This document shows, in pieces, positions 42,741 through 54,762 of a DNA stretch of 64,000 nt; the first letter of the stretch is position 1, and each line of letters begins with the position of its first letter. This stretch comes from Pseudisothecium myosuroides (taxonomy: Eukaryota > Streptophyta > Bryopsida > Hypnales > Lembophyllaceae): positions 16,430,001 to 16,494,000 of the forward strand of contig OX637296.1 of assembly GCA_951799445.1 (NCBI GenBank). Reading direction: 5' to 3'. The notes beneath the pieces were generated by a model. The model made no database searches and was not told the DNA's origin. It worked only from the letters and a program-made list of their open reading frames with translations. Made by a program: the position numbers and the translations under genes.

Positions 42741-43037
42741 AGGTAGTCTGCTCTAAAAGCGACCAAGCTGTAAAACCGATTATGGCACAGAGGTACATTT
42801 TGCTTTCTTCCAAGTACCAACATTGTACATTTCAGGAGGTGGTTGCTTTTAGTGACCACTGCGATTCAACTTCAAAAATTCATAACTAATTCCACAAAGG
42901 TCCAAAAAATATGAAATGACTTGAGTTAGATGTGAATTCCATCAATTTTCTTCCTACTAAAATTTACTGAATTTTTTTTCAAGGTTCCTTGAAATGGCAA
43001 ACAGCTCTTAGATGGTCGATTTATGAGCCTCTTACCT
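42741..43037. mobile_element. AGGTAGG-type MITE, copy M4
   Basis: Ends AGGTAGTCTGCTCTAAAAGC and TGAGCCTCTTACCT with TA on both sides (42739-42740, 43038-43039); 297 bp. The interior follows M1/M2 (GAGGTACATTTTGCTTTCTT, CATTTCAGGAGGTGGT). Confidence 0.75.
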
Positions 43038-43177
43038 TACCAAATGAGACCTTCATGAGGATGGTCATGACAAGTCATGGTTGGGAGGAAAATAGAGAAA
43101 TAAAAAGGTTGTAGGGCTTAAAGGGAGTGCTTGGCAAGTGAGGTTGGAGGACTTACAGGCTTGTAGCTTACCAACTA

Positions 43178-43587
43178 AGGTAGTAGGCTCAAAAAGCGAC
43201 CCTTTAAGGGCTGATTCGACTTTTTCATAGGTGCACATGAACCAAAATATTTTTACCTCATTTTTCAGAGAAAGAACAATAGATGCGGAATGTAACACAA
43301 GTGGTTTCATATTTTTTGAAGCATTTTTGAAATAGTTATGAATTTTCAAAGATTTCAGTAGTAGGTACCTATTTGTGACACTAGGTCTCCCAAAATCCGT
43401 CCCTTTGCAATTTTGAAAGTGATTTCAGGAAATCAAGGCCAATGATTGGCTCTTACAATAAAAAAACATTTTTTTCTTGATTCATTCAAAAGCAAAAGTG
43501 GTCCATTTAAGGATCACCTCCAATCCATTCTATAGCTAAATATAGGGATGGTTTGAAGGAGAGGGTCGCATTTACAGCCTCCTACCT
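43178..43587. mobile_element. AGGTAGG-type MITE, copy M5
   Basis: Ends AGGTAGTAGGCTCAAAAAGC and TTTACAGCCTCCTACCT with TA on both sides (43176-43177, 43588-43589); 410 bp, the longer subfamily shared with M3. Confidence 0.8.
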
Positions 43588-43774
43588 TAAAGGCTACTAG
43601 GAGTGCTAACAGAAGCCCTCAAAGCTAGATTTGGCGATTCCGTTGGCTTGTTTAATGTTGTAGATGTTCTAAGTCTTCTCTAAGTTTTTTAGAGTGTGTT
43701 TTCAATTGAACAAAATGCCAAAGATTTTAAAACTTTTATTTAAAAATTGAATTGTAAAGTTTGAAGGATTTTAA

Positions 43775-44503
43775 CCTATAATGACCCACAGAGGGGCGTA
43801 TTTTCAAAATGGACCAAAACTGCTAAGAATTTGAGCAATTTGTTTGCTCAATAAATTTTGGGATTGGATAGAATGTAACCATAGTTCACATTGAGAGTAA
43901 GCACCTCAAAATGTTTCAGATTAGTTGACCGTATAGTTTAGTAAATATTTAAATTTGAAGTTTTATTTGTGTCAATGGAAAAACAAGGCAACACTCTTTG
44001 AAGGAGCATATCTTAGTGAGAATATTTTGAAATGATAAAATTTTGTGCTCAATGAAAGATAAGAGAGGTAAAATGTTCAACAAAAATTTCACAACAATTT
44101 GAGCATTTTTCAATTCATGGTGGAGCTTGCAATGCACGGTAGTCATTGAAATGAAAGTAGTATTTTTAAGAAAAACAAGAATGGGACATTTTTTTTCTCC
44201 TTGAACTCCTTAGATCTTTCCTTTTTGAGGTGGTCAACAATCACATTGGTCGGCTGACTTTTCAGTTCATGCCCAAACCAAATCCAAAAAAATGAGTTGT
44301 GAACTACACAATACTACTGAACCATTAAAAATCCCACAAGGTGGAGTTTAATTTGGAATTTGATGAAACTACTACTATTGGATTTATAATGGATTTTATT
44401 TTTTGAAATAAATTTTATTTTAAGAAAAAATCAGAAGTTGACAATGGGCAGCTCAAAAAAGAGGGGCAGATACCACAAAATGGTCGCTTGGGGCATTAGG
44501 GGG
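43775..44503. mobile_element. Possible TTAA-type element, divergent (P7)
   Basis: TTAA at 43771-43774 precedes CCTATAATGACCCACAGAGG; the right side reads GGTCGCTTGGGGCATTAGGG followed by GGTAAAC. The ends pair loosely (TAATGACCCA against GGGGCATTA) and both have GAGGGGC nearby. It resembles the P family in layout but differs in sequence, and the right flank is not TTAA. Confidence 0.4.
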
Positions 44504-44506
44504 TAA

Positions 44507-45189
44507 ACTAAACACATTAATATGAATAACATATGAAAAGAAATGATAAAAATGCCACATTTGCTTTGAAAGATAATAATGGTTGATCATGAGGGGGTAA
44601 AAAAATTGAAATGATTTGAGATCTTTCAATCTTCTTTCTATATGTCAAATTTAAAATTATGGTCACAAATATGAAGATAATGGACATAATATGTATAACC
44701 ATAATCAATTTACTTCATTCAAAGTCTAGTCTACAATTTTGTTAAATAAATTTGCAATGTGATTTTCTCCCAAGATCTAGTGTATTCGAGACTCATTTAC
44801 AAGATCTTTTATTTAACACTAGAAATCAAGTTTTGCAATGGGTTTCCTAACAAATAATCTTGAACTGAAAATCATACTTTTTCTGCCATCTAATTTTAAA
44901 TGCTAAATTTAGATTTGAAAGAATATTCACTTAAAAATACTAAAAATAGAAATTTGATAAGATTTTATTTTAACTTCAAAGTTTTTCTATACCAAAATGT
45001 GGGCCATTAAGCATTTTAAAGTTTGAAATACTATCCATTCAATTTTTCTTGAAAATGAATTTATTTTTATTTAATATTTTCAAGTTATTGCTTTTGTTAG
45101 AAAATTTGAAAGCTGGAATGGAGGTGCTCTAGAAGATTCCTTACCATAAAATGTTTAATTGCCGTAAAAAATCAAAAAATCCAAATTGG
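44507..45189. other. No gene or repeat recognised
   Basis: Very AT-rich DNA. Confidence 0.4.
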
Positions 45190-45790
45190 ACTCATGCATT
45201 TGATAACCCTTATAAAAGTGCATGAGCCTTTCAAAATGTGTTTTTCTTGTGAAAAAAGACCATGGACTTATAATTATCTCTAATTAAGGAATTTTTTTTT
45301 CAAAATCTAACAGTACAAATGTATAAAGAGCTCGATTATTAGTGTGCTAACCAATTTTGAATGTGAAATTGCATAGGAGTTGTGAGATTATAACAAGATA
45401 AATGTATGTATCCTATTTTTAGTATGTTGCCCTTCCTCACAATGTCTGAGAAATTTGTATATAATAATTTTGGGGGATTGGAGGTGACATGAACAACTAG
45501 AAATTGTGTTAGTATAGTAAAATGCACTTCCAAAAACCTTAAGTTCAAATGAAGAGCTATCAAACCCATTACAAAATCCACCTTGCAATTGTTGAAATGC
45601 AAATTTTTTTTATAAGTAGAAATTGCAAATAACTCCAAATTAACACTTGCATGTTTAAATTTTCAATGGTGAAAATCATGAAAACACTTTATTCTTTCTA
45701 TTAGGACCATTTTCAATGCAAATGAATGAATACAATTTTTTAGATTTCAAATCAAGTGAAATTGGCAAGCTACGGTGACTTCCAAAAGTA
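45190..45790 (-). repeat. Dispersed repeat R1, copy 2
   Basis: Inverted counterpart of 19261-19930. On the - strand the frame at 45339-45638 has blocks LHFNNCKVDF and LRFLEVHFT shared with copy 1. Both copies kept the frame open over about 100 codons despite many substitutions. Confidence 0.6.
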
Positions 45791-47849
45791 ATTGGCCACC
45801 ATATAAATCGCTCTCATAAATTGAGAAATTGGAATTATGAAGTGAAATTTGGACATGTTGTTTTACAAAAGGAATTCTACCTTTATGTGTAATTTCACTT
45901 AAAACGGACTACATTTAGACTTGTTATTATTTGAATGAAATTTCTACACAAAAAAAACTTCTTGTGAAAAGTCAAAATGTCTCATTTCTTTTTATAGGAA
46001 GAATGTACATCTTGACTAGAATCACATGTAACAAGACAGTTTCATGAATTTTGGATTTTTATTGATTGAGATCTTATTGATTGAAATTTGACCTCAACAT
46101 TTTGACTTTTTAATTTTTCATTCCATAACATTGTGGTAATGTGTCTTGGACTATACTTAAAAACTCACTGAAAACACCCCTTTCTCTTGTAGTGTCTTGA
46201 AAATTATAAAGATTTTATTTTTGCATTTATACTATTTTAGGATTTTTGCATTTTTATATATAGATTTTATATTCAAAACTATAGATTAGTTTTTAAGGGC
46301 TTCAAAAGTTATATTTTCTACTTTTTTTTAAATGCTCAAAGTGTGAAGTAAGAATTGTCTTGAAATTTTTTATAAAGGTCATAAATTAGTTGTAGTAAAA
46401 GGGGTGTATATTTAAGTACAAACTTACTGCATATATCCAAATTTTGAAGCAAAACTAGTGCGAATCAAGCATTTCTATATACCTTGTATGCATGAAAGAC
46501 CTTTGTGTACTGTAGTGTACAATTGTCCACTCAATAGAATATAATAGTTAGAAGACAAAGAAGTGGATGCTCTATAAATTAAATAAATATGTTTTCTCGA
46601 TTGGATTGGATCTCAGAGAAGATGGATGTTATATTAGAGAAGGTAAATGATACTAAAGTGGTAGGAAGTCTCATTATACGTTAGCCCTTGACCCCCAAGG
46701 GATGCACCAATTATCTGATTCAATTGGGTTGATGGATTACTTCTAACTTCCATTGGTCATTATCAAAGACATTTGGAGAGGTAGATTTTTTTGGAAGTAG
46801 GTCAATAAGAATAATTTAATACATAGTATTTAGCTTTGACATTACTATAAATAATGCATATTTTATAAAGATTGTAAAAAATAGAATTATGTAAAAAAAT
46901 TCAGACTAAGCTGACTTTCAATTGTAAAATATCATTGAAAATATGAATTCATAGAATTGGAAAATTTACCACAATATAATTAGTATATTTTAAATCCATT
47001 ACAAAAATTGGTGTGGCCTTATTTCATCCATTACAAACAAGTGGTGTGACCTTTTTCATCCATAAATCACTTGTTTGATATCATGGAAATTTGGCTACAT
47101 TATAATTAAATGCCATTTTTATTGATCAATTATGCCCCAATGATCACTTAGTGTAAAATAATTAACCTTGCCTTGTGCAAAAGATTTTTAATTAAGAGGT
47201 ATGAAATAGGACATGTGTTCTTATAATATCCTACAAATTTGAATATTTTTAGAATATTTTGAAAGTGTTCCTAACTATTTTCTAAATTTAGAATTTTTAA
47301 GGTTTATTTTGAAATTAACTACAATCCTGTGGTCCAAAAATGTTAGAAAAGCATTCTTAACCCAAATAAATCTTTTTAGTGATAGTCCTTTAAGAAAAGG
47401 TCAAATTGTCTAATGTTAAGCAGCTAACGTCACTTAATAAAAATAAAAATATTTTGATTCAATGTCTTTGGGTTAGCACACTCTCAAGGTGTTTAAAGAT
47501 TAAGTAACCTTTAGCCTATAAATAATTTCAATCCATTGCCTATGTATAATTGTACGTAGCATACATGATTGTTGATCCTAGGTCAAATATATAGATAATA
47601 AGGGAAATCCCTTTATTTTAATGACTATGTACTTTATAAGTCTAATAAATATGCATAGGAGATGATGCATTGTAGGATCTAAGTTCTTTAAGCCTAATTA
47701 ATGTTCAACCACCTTACTACATCTAATTACTCTTCAAACATATGAGCTTTATTAGATCTATCAATCACATAATGAATTACAGAAGAATTACAGAACATAT
47801 GAGCTTCATTAGAATTATAGAATTACAGAAAAAATATAATGAATTATAG
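45791..47849. other. No supported gene
   Basis: Very AT-rich, with only short open frames. A small tandem repeat lies at 46996-47059, and GAATTACAGA recurs near 47772-47835. Confidence 0.4.
46996..47059. repeat. 32-bp tandem repeat, two copies
   Basis: CCATTACAAAAATTGGTGTG then CCTTATTTCAT (46996-47027) is followed by CCATTACAAACAAGTGGTGT then GACCTTTTTCAT (47028-47059). Confidence 0.85.
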
Positions 47850-48170
47850 TAGAACTGCCCATTACTACCATCCACCCAATTCCGCCACCTACAAGACCCT
47901 CCCATTTGTGTCAATGGCACACCCATTACTACAATCTTAGGAACCCTTTATCATGATGGCAATGCACTTGGAGAGAGGACACGTCAATCCACACTTTAAC
48001 AAGGGTTTATTCATGCTTTAACATTTCACCTTTGAAAAACCACAAAAAATTTAATTCTTGTTAGAATCTCTTCATTCTTTTTGCAAATGACTTCTTTCAA
48101 ACGTTTCACCTCTGAAAATATGGGAACTAACAAACATCTTCTCCAAAGTACCTAGATAGCAAATTTGTAT
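47850..48170 (-). repeat. Dispersed repeat R3, copy 2
   Basis: Reverse complement of 39037-39390. Begins near CCCATTACTACCATCCACCC and ends near CTTCTCCAAAGTACCTAGAT. Copies 1 and 2 are about 8.5 kb apart in opposite orientation. Confidence 0.65.
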
Positions 48171-48793
48171 GGTGATAGGCAGTTCTACCTAATAAGATAT
48201 GCTAGTAAAAATTGCTTAATTCATGTAATTTAGCTAATTAGCATTAATTGCCTTCCAACATTTTACAGGTCTTTACCAATATGCCATTTATGCATATATG
48301 TACTTAAATAGAACTTATTACATAATCCTTAGTCCACTCATGCACAAATTCTTAATACAATACTTCTCAATCATGTCTAGAATAGCATAATCCAGTTTTA
48401 CCTTCAGTCAAAATAATAGTTATAAGCTAATTCACTAAGGTGATTAACCCTAATTTTATAGTAATGCTATCCAAGTATATTGACAGCATTTCATTCTTTA
48501 CACTTAAAATCCCAATTATATAACTTAATTGATTAAATTCCTATCCACTTGCATGTCATTAATTTAGTAAAAACTCCATTAGCTGAGACCAAATAGTATT
48601 CATCCTAACTCCTCTTAAGTTAAGCACCTAAAGGTTGGTTCCCACGTGGCGTTAAGCTGCCAATGAAAGGGTATTAAACGACCTGAAAGTGCAGAGGAGT
48701 TCCCACTTGCGAAGTTTTGTAACTACCGAGCTTGCGTGGGTGGCGACGTGGAGCTGAAATAACAACAATGTAACAACGATGTTGCGGCTATCA
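48171..48793. other. No supported gene
   Basis: AT-rich, becoming GC-richer from 48640 (CCCACGTGGCGTTAAGCTGC). No gene is recognised. Confidence 0.4.
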
Positions 48794-49066
48794 AGGTAGG
48801 AGGTCCATAAAGAGACCATCTAAGCTTTTCAATTGATTTTCCTTGAAAGACAAGAAGAAATGGCATCTCACCCAAGTTGTTTCATATTTTTGGAGCTTTG
48901 TGGAATTAGTTATGAAATTTTGAAGTTAAAATGCTATAGGGCTCTAAAAGCGACCACCTCCTAGAATGTTCACCATTTGCACATTTTGGTAAATTGAAGA
49001 AAGCAAAATGTACCTCTATGGCATGTTCAGTTTAAAATGTTTAGTTGGAATTCGAGCCTCCTACCT
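48794..49066. mobile_element. AGGTAGGAGG MITE, copy M6
   Basis: Ends AGGTAGGAGGTCCATAAAGA and TCGAGCCTCCTACCT; right flank TA (49067-49068), left flank CA, probably mutated from TA. 273 bp, in reverse orientation to M1/M2. The truncated copy at 18675-18890 matches it closely. Confidence 0.75.
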
Positions 49067-50638
49067 TAATGGCGGAATTTTTTTAAAGTGCAACTTTTAA
49101 AAAGAAATTGTAAATTTTTTTCAAATGTAGATTTCTCTGGACTTTGGACGTTGTTACGTACTAGGGGTTGTGGTGGCCTATTATGAAAGAGCGTCTTTAA
49201 TAGCCGCCAATAGCTATAGTAGCGGTTGGAGGGGCTTAACACGCTTGTCGATCGAGGCAACTGCGACATGAAGAGGCCCAAGGTTGGCGAAAGCATAGCA
49301 GCTCCAATTGTTCGATATTTCACAAAATTTACGTGCTTCGAGTATTGCAGTGGTAGCAACTACCAGTCGGCATCTGATTCGGAAACTAGCTTTGATGTTT
49401 CATCAAGATTTCATTCACGAGGGACCTTGCACTCACCATTGCGTGCTCCTATGTTTTCCGAAATTGTGAATGTCAAAAATTAAAAAGCGAGCTAGCCATT
49501 GGGATCAGAGGTTGTCTTTCCTATGTATATATTCTTCACCAGCTTGTATAGTGCACAGTAGGCATCGGCAGTGCGTAATTTTTAGAGTTACAATGTCAGG
49601 ATTGGTGAAGGAGGTTTGAATGCACGGGAGGAGCCGTGTTGCTCCAAGTTCAACTTCGTGTTTTCGTGTCACGATTGCAATTGTCAAAGGCACGAGCTGA
49701 GGACATCATGCTTGGAGTCTTCACAGTGTCCACCGTGTGTATAACTTCTGAACTCCAAGACAACGTAACATACAAAGGCACGTCAAAAAACTCAATTGCT
49801 GACGCAAATGCTTGGGTTGCAATTGTCGTAGGCACGAGCTGAGCGCATATGTGAACGTTGGATAACTTCTACCGACTGAGTTTTTACCGAACCAGCGCAT
49901 TAAATGCGTTCTATAAAAAACAGGCATTCTCGTCTTTATGTAGAGGTCTTATCTTTAAGAACCACTCTTACCAAATGCCAAGTGGACTCATGTATGCTCT
50001 CTCATGCATATTAATCTTACTTTATGCCGTATCTTGGCTCAACTCATCAAATGATCTTAACCACACGCTATCAATTACTCTTGCTTATTTACTTATACAT
50101 GTAACAGTCTTTTAATCAGTCAATTTGACATATTCACAATTCAATCTTTTTTCATCTTTCCTACAAGATAAACTATATATATGGGATGCAAAACCCCAAT
50201 ATTATCCTATAATAACAAAAAAAAAATGAAAAGTAAATTACAAAATAAATTAAGAAACAAACCCACACTTTGTAGTGGGTTTAATCTTCCACCTAATCCT
50301 ATCTATTAGACATAATCAAGTGATTCAATTAACAATCTAGTCCTTTGTATCTAATTTCCAAATTTGATTGCTATATTAGACTATCTACTATGATTACACG
50401 CACATGTGGTTTGGCCTCCTCCTACCCCCAAGACACAACAAGAGCTCTCGATTGTGTTTAAATAAAATCTCACTCCCACCCCCTGCTGTACATGTGAATT
50501 TCAGATTCATTTTCAGATTTCAGATCGAGCCATATATCTGAATTTCAGCCAATTTTAGGAATATCATATGGATATGCATATCAGAAATACAATACAATAC
50601 AAATATTTGAAAATGCTACAGATACAAAAATACGAAGG
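49067..50638. other. Gene-like fragment zone, unassigned
   Basis: 49130-49960 is GC-richer than its surroundings. A + frame at 49226-49483 ends FHSRGTLHSPLRAPMFSEIV, with protein-like composition but no family I know. A 30-bp direct repeat, TTGCAATTGTCRWAGGCACG then AGCTGAG, occurs at about 49674-49703 and 49817-49845. It may be a decayed gene or a captured fragment. 49960-50638 is AT-rich with nothing recognised. Confidence 0.25.
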
Positions 50639-50642
50639 TTAA

Positions 50643-51382
50643 CCCCTAAAGGACCAAATTGCATTTTTTGGCAACATAGCAATTTTGGGCAGCTCACTAT
50701 GAATGGAGTTTTTTTTTTCTTTCTTTGAAAATTTTACACAACATGTGCCCGAGGAGTAGCTTTAAGGCCCAACAATTTTCATAACTTTTGACTACATAGA
50801 TAAAAAGTTATTGCATGATATGTGATTTTCTTTTAACTTTGGGCAGCCTGGGTAGCTCTGAATTTTTTTTTTAAAATGACTTTAAAAAAAAATGAAAATT
50901 TGAAATTGATTCTTTAGATTTGCATATACGTGGAAAGCTTTGAATCATTCAATTTTGATCAATGAGTCAAAAGTTATGAGGAGTTTAAGTTTGGGGGTAG
51001 GCATGGAGTCTTTGAAAACCATAACTACCCACAAACTTAAACTCCTCATAACTTTTGACTCATTGGTCAAAGTTGAATGATTCAAAGCTTCCCATATATA
51101 TATAAATCTAAAGAACCAATTTCAAATTTTTATTTTTTTTAAAAGTCATTTTTTAAGAAATTTTTAGAGCTACCCAGGTTGCCCAAAGTTAAAAGAAAAT
51201 CACATATCATGCAATAACTTTTTATCTATGTAGTCAAAAGTTATGAAAATTGTTGGGCCTTAAAGCTACTCCTTGGGCACATGTTCTGTAAAATTTTCAA
51301 AGAAAAAAAATAAAAACTCCATTCATAGCGAGCTGCCCAAAATCGCTATGTTGCTGAAAAATGCAGCTTGGTCCTTTAGGGG
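50643..51382. mobile_element. TTAA-flanked palindromic element, copy P3
   Basis: CCCCTAAAGGACC and GGTCCTTTAGGGG with TTAA on both sides (50639-50642, 51383-51386); 740 bp. The two halves (about 50643-51000 and 51025-51382) are near-perfect inverted copies around a loop of about 24 bases, for example AAACTTAAACTCCTCATAAC against the reversed left half. Each half matches the right half of P4, so it is an inverted duplication of one end of the family. Confidence 0.8.
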
Positions 51383-51431
51383 TTAACTCATATCGTTTGT
51401 TGTAGACAATACATTTGGAAATTACAAATAG

Positions 51432-51478
51432 GGGTGTGGTTAGGGTTGGGGTTAGGGTTGGGGTTGGGATTTGGGTTT
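51432..51478. repeat. Short interstitial telomere-like tract
   Basis: GGGGTGTGGTTAGGGTTGGG then GTTAGGGTTGGGGTTGGG: about six degenerate TTAGGG/TTGGGG-like units. Too short and impure to be a former telomere with confidence. Confidence 0.6.
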
Positions 51479-51870
51479 GACTTGGGGGAGTGTGTGTTGG
51501 GGATTTTTAAAAAATATTTAAATTGGGGTTGCTCACATTCACTTGCAATGCACATTTGCTCACTAAGTATCCACAGTTATCATTGAATTATTAGACATAA
51601 CTCAATAATTCAATCATTTAATTAACACTCTAATCTTCTATGTGTAATTTCCAAACAATTTTGCCATTCAAGTTTGTGCACTAACTATATGCTTCCAAGT
51701 TCATCAGTATCTAGCAACTAATCCATATACTTAATCTTCAAAGTCCAAATGATTGACATAATTCATTCCAACTATACACACAACCTAAGACAATAAAAAA
51801 ACTTAGACCCATCAAACCATGTTGTATGAACTTGCATTGTTTAAATTTTGTGGCCATTCTTCTTCAACTC
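51479..51870. other. No gene or repeat recognised
   Basis: AT-rich spacer between two TTAA-type elements. Confidence 0.4.
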
Positions 51871-52789
51871 TAAAGGTAGGAGGATCATTGTCCCTACGGG
51901 GAACAAATGGGATTTGGGGCACATACCTACAGTCTCAATTTTTATCTTGTTTTTTTGAAATTTTTTTGAAGATAGAAAAATTGATTAGCTTTGTAAGAAT
52001 GTAATTTCTTTTTCAATCAGTGCTTGGGAACAAAAATTATGCCCAAATAAGCTCAAAATAGGGGAGAAAGGGCAACAAAAAAAAATTCAAAAATTTCATT
52101 TTTTTTTAAAAACAATTTATTTCATAGATTATATTTTTGTCTACATGGAAAGCTTTGATTCAATCCATTTGGATTTGTTGTGAGAAAGTTACAGACAATT
52201 TTGTTTTTTAGGCATTGCAATTAGAGCATCTTCTTGAAAAAATAACTTATAGGATTCATTTCTGAATGCAATTTTTACAATTTAAAAAAAAAGAGTTCCA
52301 CATGGTTTAATTTTCTTGCTAGAACAATATGACCATTGGGATTAGTGCATTTTATTTCCATCTTAGAGATATTAATAATTTAGATTTTCCTTCTATCTTA
52401 TACCTACTTCTACTTAACAATTTTTTAAAGAATAAAAATTAAGTTTTTTTGAATGTTTTTTTTCCTAGACTCTCAACTCAATTTTCTACGATAAAGATTT
52501 AAACTTCAAAACTCTTTAGTGCAAAAGATTAAAGCTAAGAAGGTTTAAAGTCAAATAACCTAGTCCCGTAATGTACATACTGAAAAATTTATTTTTTTCA
52601 CTTTAAATGCAGTTATCTTGCAATCTGTGTGGTAAAAAAAATTGGAATTTTTTCCACACATTTTCAAACTAGTTAGGTATAAGATCCTAAGGTTAGATGC
52701 ACAAAAAAAAATTCAATTTTTTTTACTCTTCGCTATAAAAATGGCAGTTCTCAGTGTTTTTTGGCAAAAAAAAGGCCTTCCTTTAAGGG
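51871..52789 (+). mobile_element. piggyBac-like MITE, copy P6, left end altered
   Basis: The right end TTCCTTTAAGGG is followed by TTAA (52790-52793). The left end reads TAAAGGTAGGAGGATCATTG, where family members have CTAAAGGACCATTGTCCC, so the terminus has been changed; by chance or exchange it now contains AGGTAGGAGG. Collinear with P1 and P2; about 919 bp. Confidence 0.7.
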
Positions 52790-52793
52790 TTAA

Positions 52794-53830
52794 GAGCATA
52801 TTGGCTTAGGATCTCTCTATGCAAATCAAAGCATTTTTAAAAACAATTCAAGGAAAGAAGAGAGGGAGACACATTCATCACAATTCAATTTGTAATTTTT
52901 GACCTAAATTGAATTAGATATGATTCTCTAAGGCTTGTAGCCATAGGATGCTATTGAAGGCCATAGGCACTGACATTAAATGTCAAACACTTGTCCATCA
53001 ATGGTGCAAATGGCGTCCAAAAATGTAGGCGCGCAAACCTTAATGCTTTTAGGGTTGAGCCTGCCCATTTTTGTTGATTTAACAACATGGTGCATGCAAT
53101 TGCCTAGGATGGCACAAAGTGTCCTACCACTTGTAATTTTACATTATTTATGTTGAAAATTTTGTCTACTTTTAAGTAAACTAAATCCTCAACCACTCAT
53201 AAAACTATGTAACTCTAATTTTAAATTAGCACCAATTCATCACTAGATAGTTTTTCATTCCTACATTAACAATTCATGGTATAATAGTAGGAGCAGTTCT
53301 TAGAGCATGCATAGAATATGGAAATGCATAGAATATGTGACTTCAATTATCTTGCCTCACAAAATATTGTACACCTCATCAATGAAATGACCCCATAACT
53401 GCTCAAGATTTGAAAAAAAGACTCTATAATCATCACCATGTTAATGGACTCTAATCTAAAGATAGGACTTGTCCATGTGTATTGCAGGTAAGTTAGTAAC
53501 TGCTTCTTATGGGTATTTAGTGATAAACTCTGTCAAAACTCTCATTTATTTTAGTGAATGAACTAATTGATATACATATATATTGCTTGTGAAATAATTG
53601 ATAATCCTCCATATTTATATTTTTTGTGAACCTTCTAGACTGCAACTGATATGGGATAATATAATACATATATTTGTATCCATATGTCATCAGTATAGCA
53701 TTGTCTTCTATATCCCATATCAATACTCATACCCACACATTGTACCATACTACTGTAGTATTCCATATTGTGTACCCATATATATTATATATATAATATC
53801 CATATTATGAAAATAATGAGTATTGGTCTT
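52794..53830. other. No supported gene
   Basis: AT-rich, with a run of CATAT/ATACC-type words at 53630-53800. Open frames there are low complexity. Confidence 0.4.
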
Positions 53831-53854
53831 GGGGATGGGGTGGGGTGGGGTGGG
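53831..53854 (+). other. G-quadruplex-forming motif
   Basis: Four runs of GGGG and one of GGG are separated by only AT or T (GGGGATGGGGTGGGG and so on). Very short loops and runs of four G predict a stable quadruplex. It stands out in otherwise AT-rich DNA. Confidence 0.8.
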
Positions 53855-53941
53855 TGAATGAGATTTTTTCTTTTTTTCTTTTGTAATTCAAAGAGACGGG
53901 GCAGGGGCGGTGCGGGGCTACCTGCCTCTTTGGGATGCATA

Positions 53942-54079
53942 AGATAGACGCACCCATTCTCGTCCGTTTACCACATTTTGTTAATATGTAGCAAAGGCAT
54001 ACATTTTCTTTCTAGAATGTACTCCTTTCATACAAGATGACGGAATGGGGTACATGGATGGGAATGGGTGCGTCTACCT
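53942..54079. mobile_element. AGGTAGACGCACCC MITE, copy M9
   Basis: Ends AGATAGACGCACCCATTCTC and GGGAATGGGTGCGTCTACCT with TA on both sides (53940-53941, 54080-54081); 138 bp. Shares AGGTAG and GCACCCAT with M7. Confidence 0.75.
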
Positions 54080-54081
54080 TA

Positions 54082-54516
54082 TAATCACTAGAATTATTGT
54101 AAATTGTTAAGGTCTGAGATGGTTTAGACCTTAGCAATTATAGGATCAATTTGTCAAGTTTAAATATGTACACGAGGTCTTTTTCAAAATCTTGTCCCTC
54201 ATTCATTTTTAATAGAGAGGACCTTGATAAATAAGACCTCTTTGGAAAAAAATTGGAAATTTGAATTTTTATAAAAAAAAAGATTGAGGTTGATTCATTA
54301 TTTTCAATTATAAATAAAATTTAAGAATCATACAATAGACAAAATCTATAAAACAAATAATACAATAAACTTCAAATTTTTTTTTATCTCTTTAAAAAAA
54401 TTTGTAATTTTTTAATCTATCAACATCTAAATTATAAATTTAAGAACTTCATTTTCAAGTCTATTTAAGACTTATAATTTGTAGATATTTACCTATAAAT
54501 TTATCTATCTAGATTA
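54082..54516. other. No gene or repeat recognised
   Basis: Very AT-rich. Confidence 0.4.
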
Positions 54517-54518
54517 TA

Positions 54519-54760
54519 CTCCCTTTGTCTCACTAAAAAACTCCAAATTGGAAATAGTGTATGTACCAATAAATTGCTCCATTTATTGATTGTTGATTGT
54601 TGATTGTTGAGCAAGCCATGTTGAATTTTTGGAATTGATTGAGCACGAATTGATTTGAATTCCACATTGCTTCTACAACAATCAACAATCAATAAATGGA
54701 GCGATTTAGTGGTATACGCACTATGCTTGATTTTGAGGTTTTTAGTAGGACAAGGAGGAG
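54519..54760. mobile_element. Stowaway MITE
   Basis: Ends CTCCCTTTGTCTCACTAAAA and GTAGGACAAGGAGGAG with TA on both sides (54517-54518, 54761-54762); 242 bp. Inner arms also pair (CCATTTATTGATTGTTGATT against ATCAACAATCAATAAATGG). CTCCCT ends with a TA duplication are the Stowaway signature. The open frames over it are by-products of the palindrome. Confidence 0.85.
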
Positions 54761-54762
54761 TA

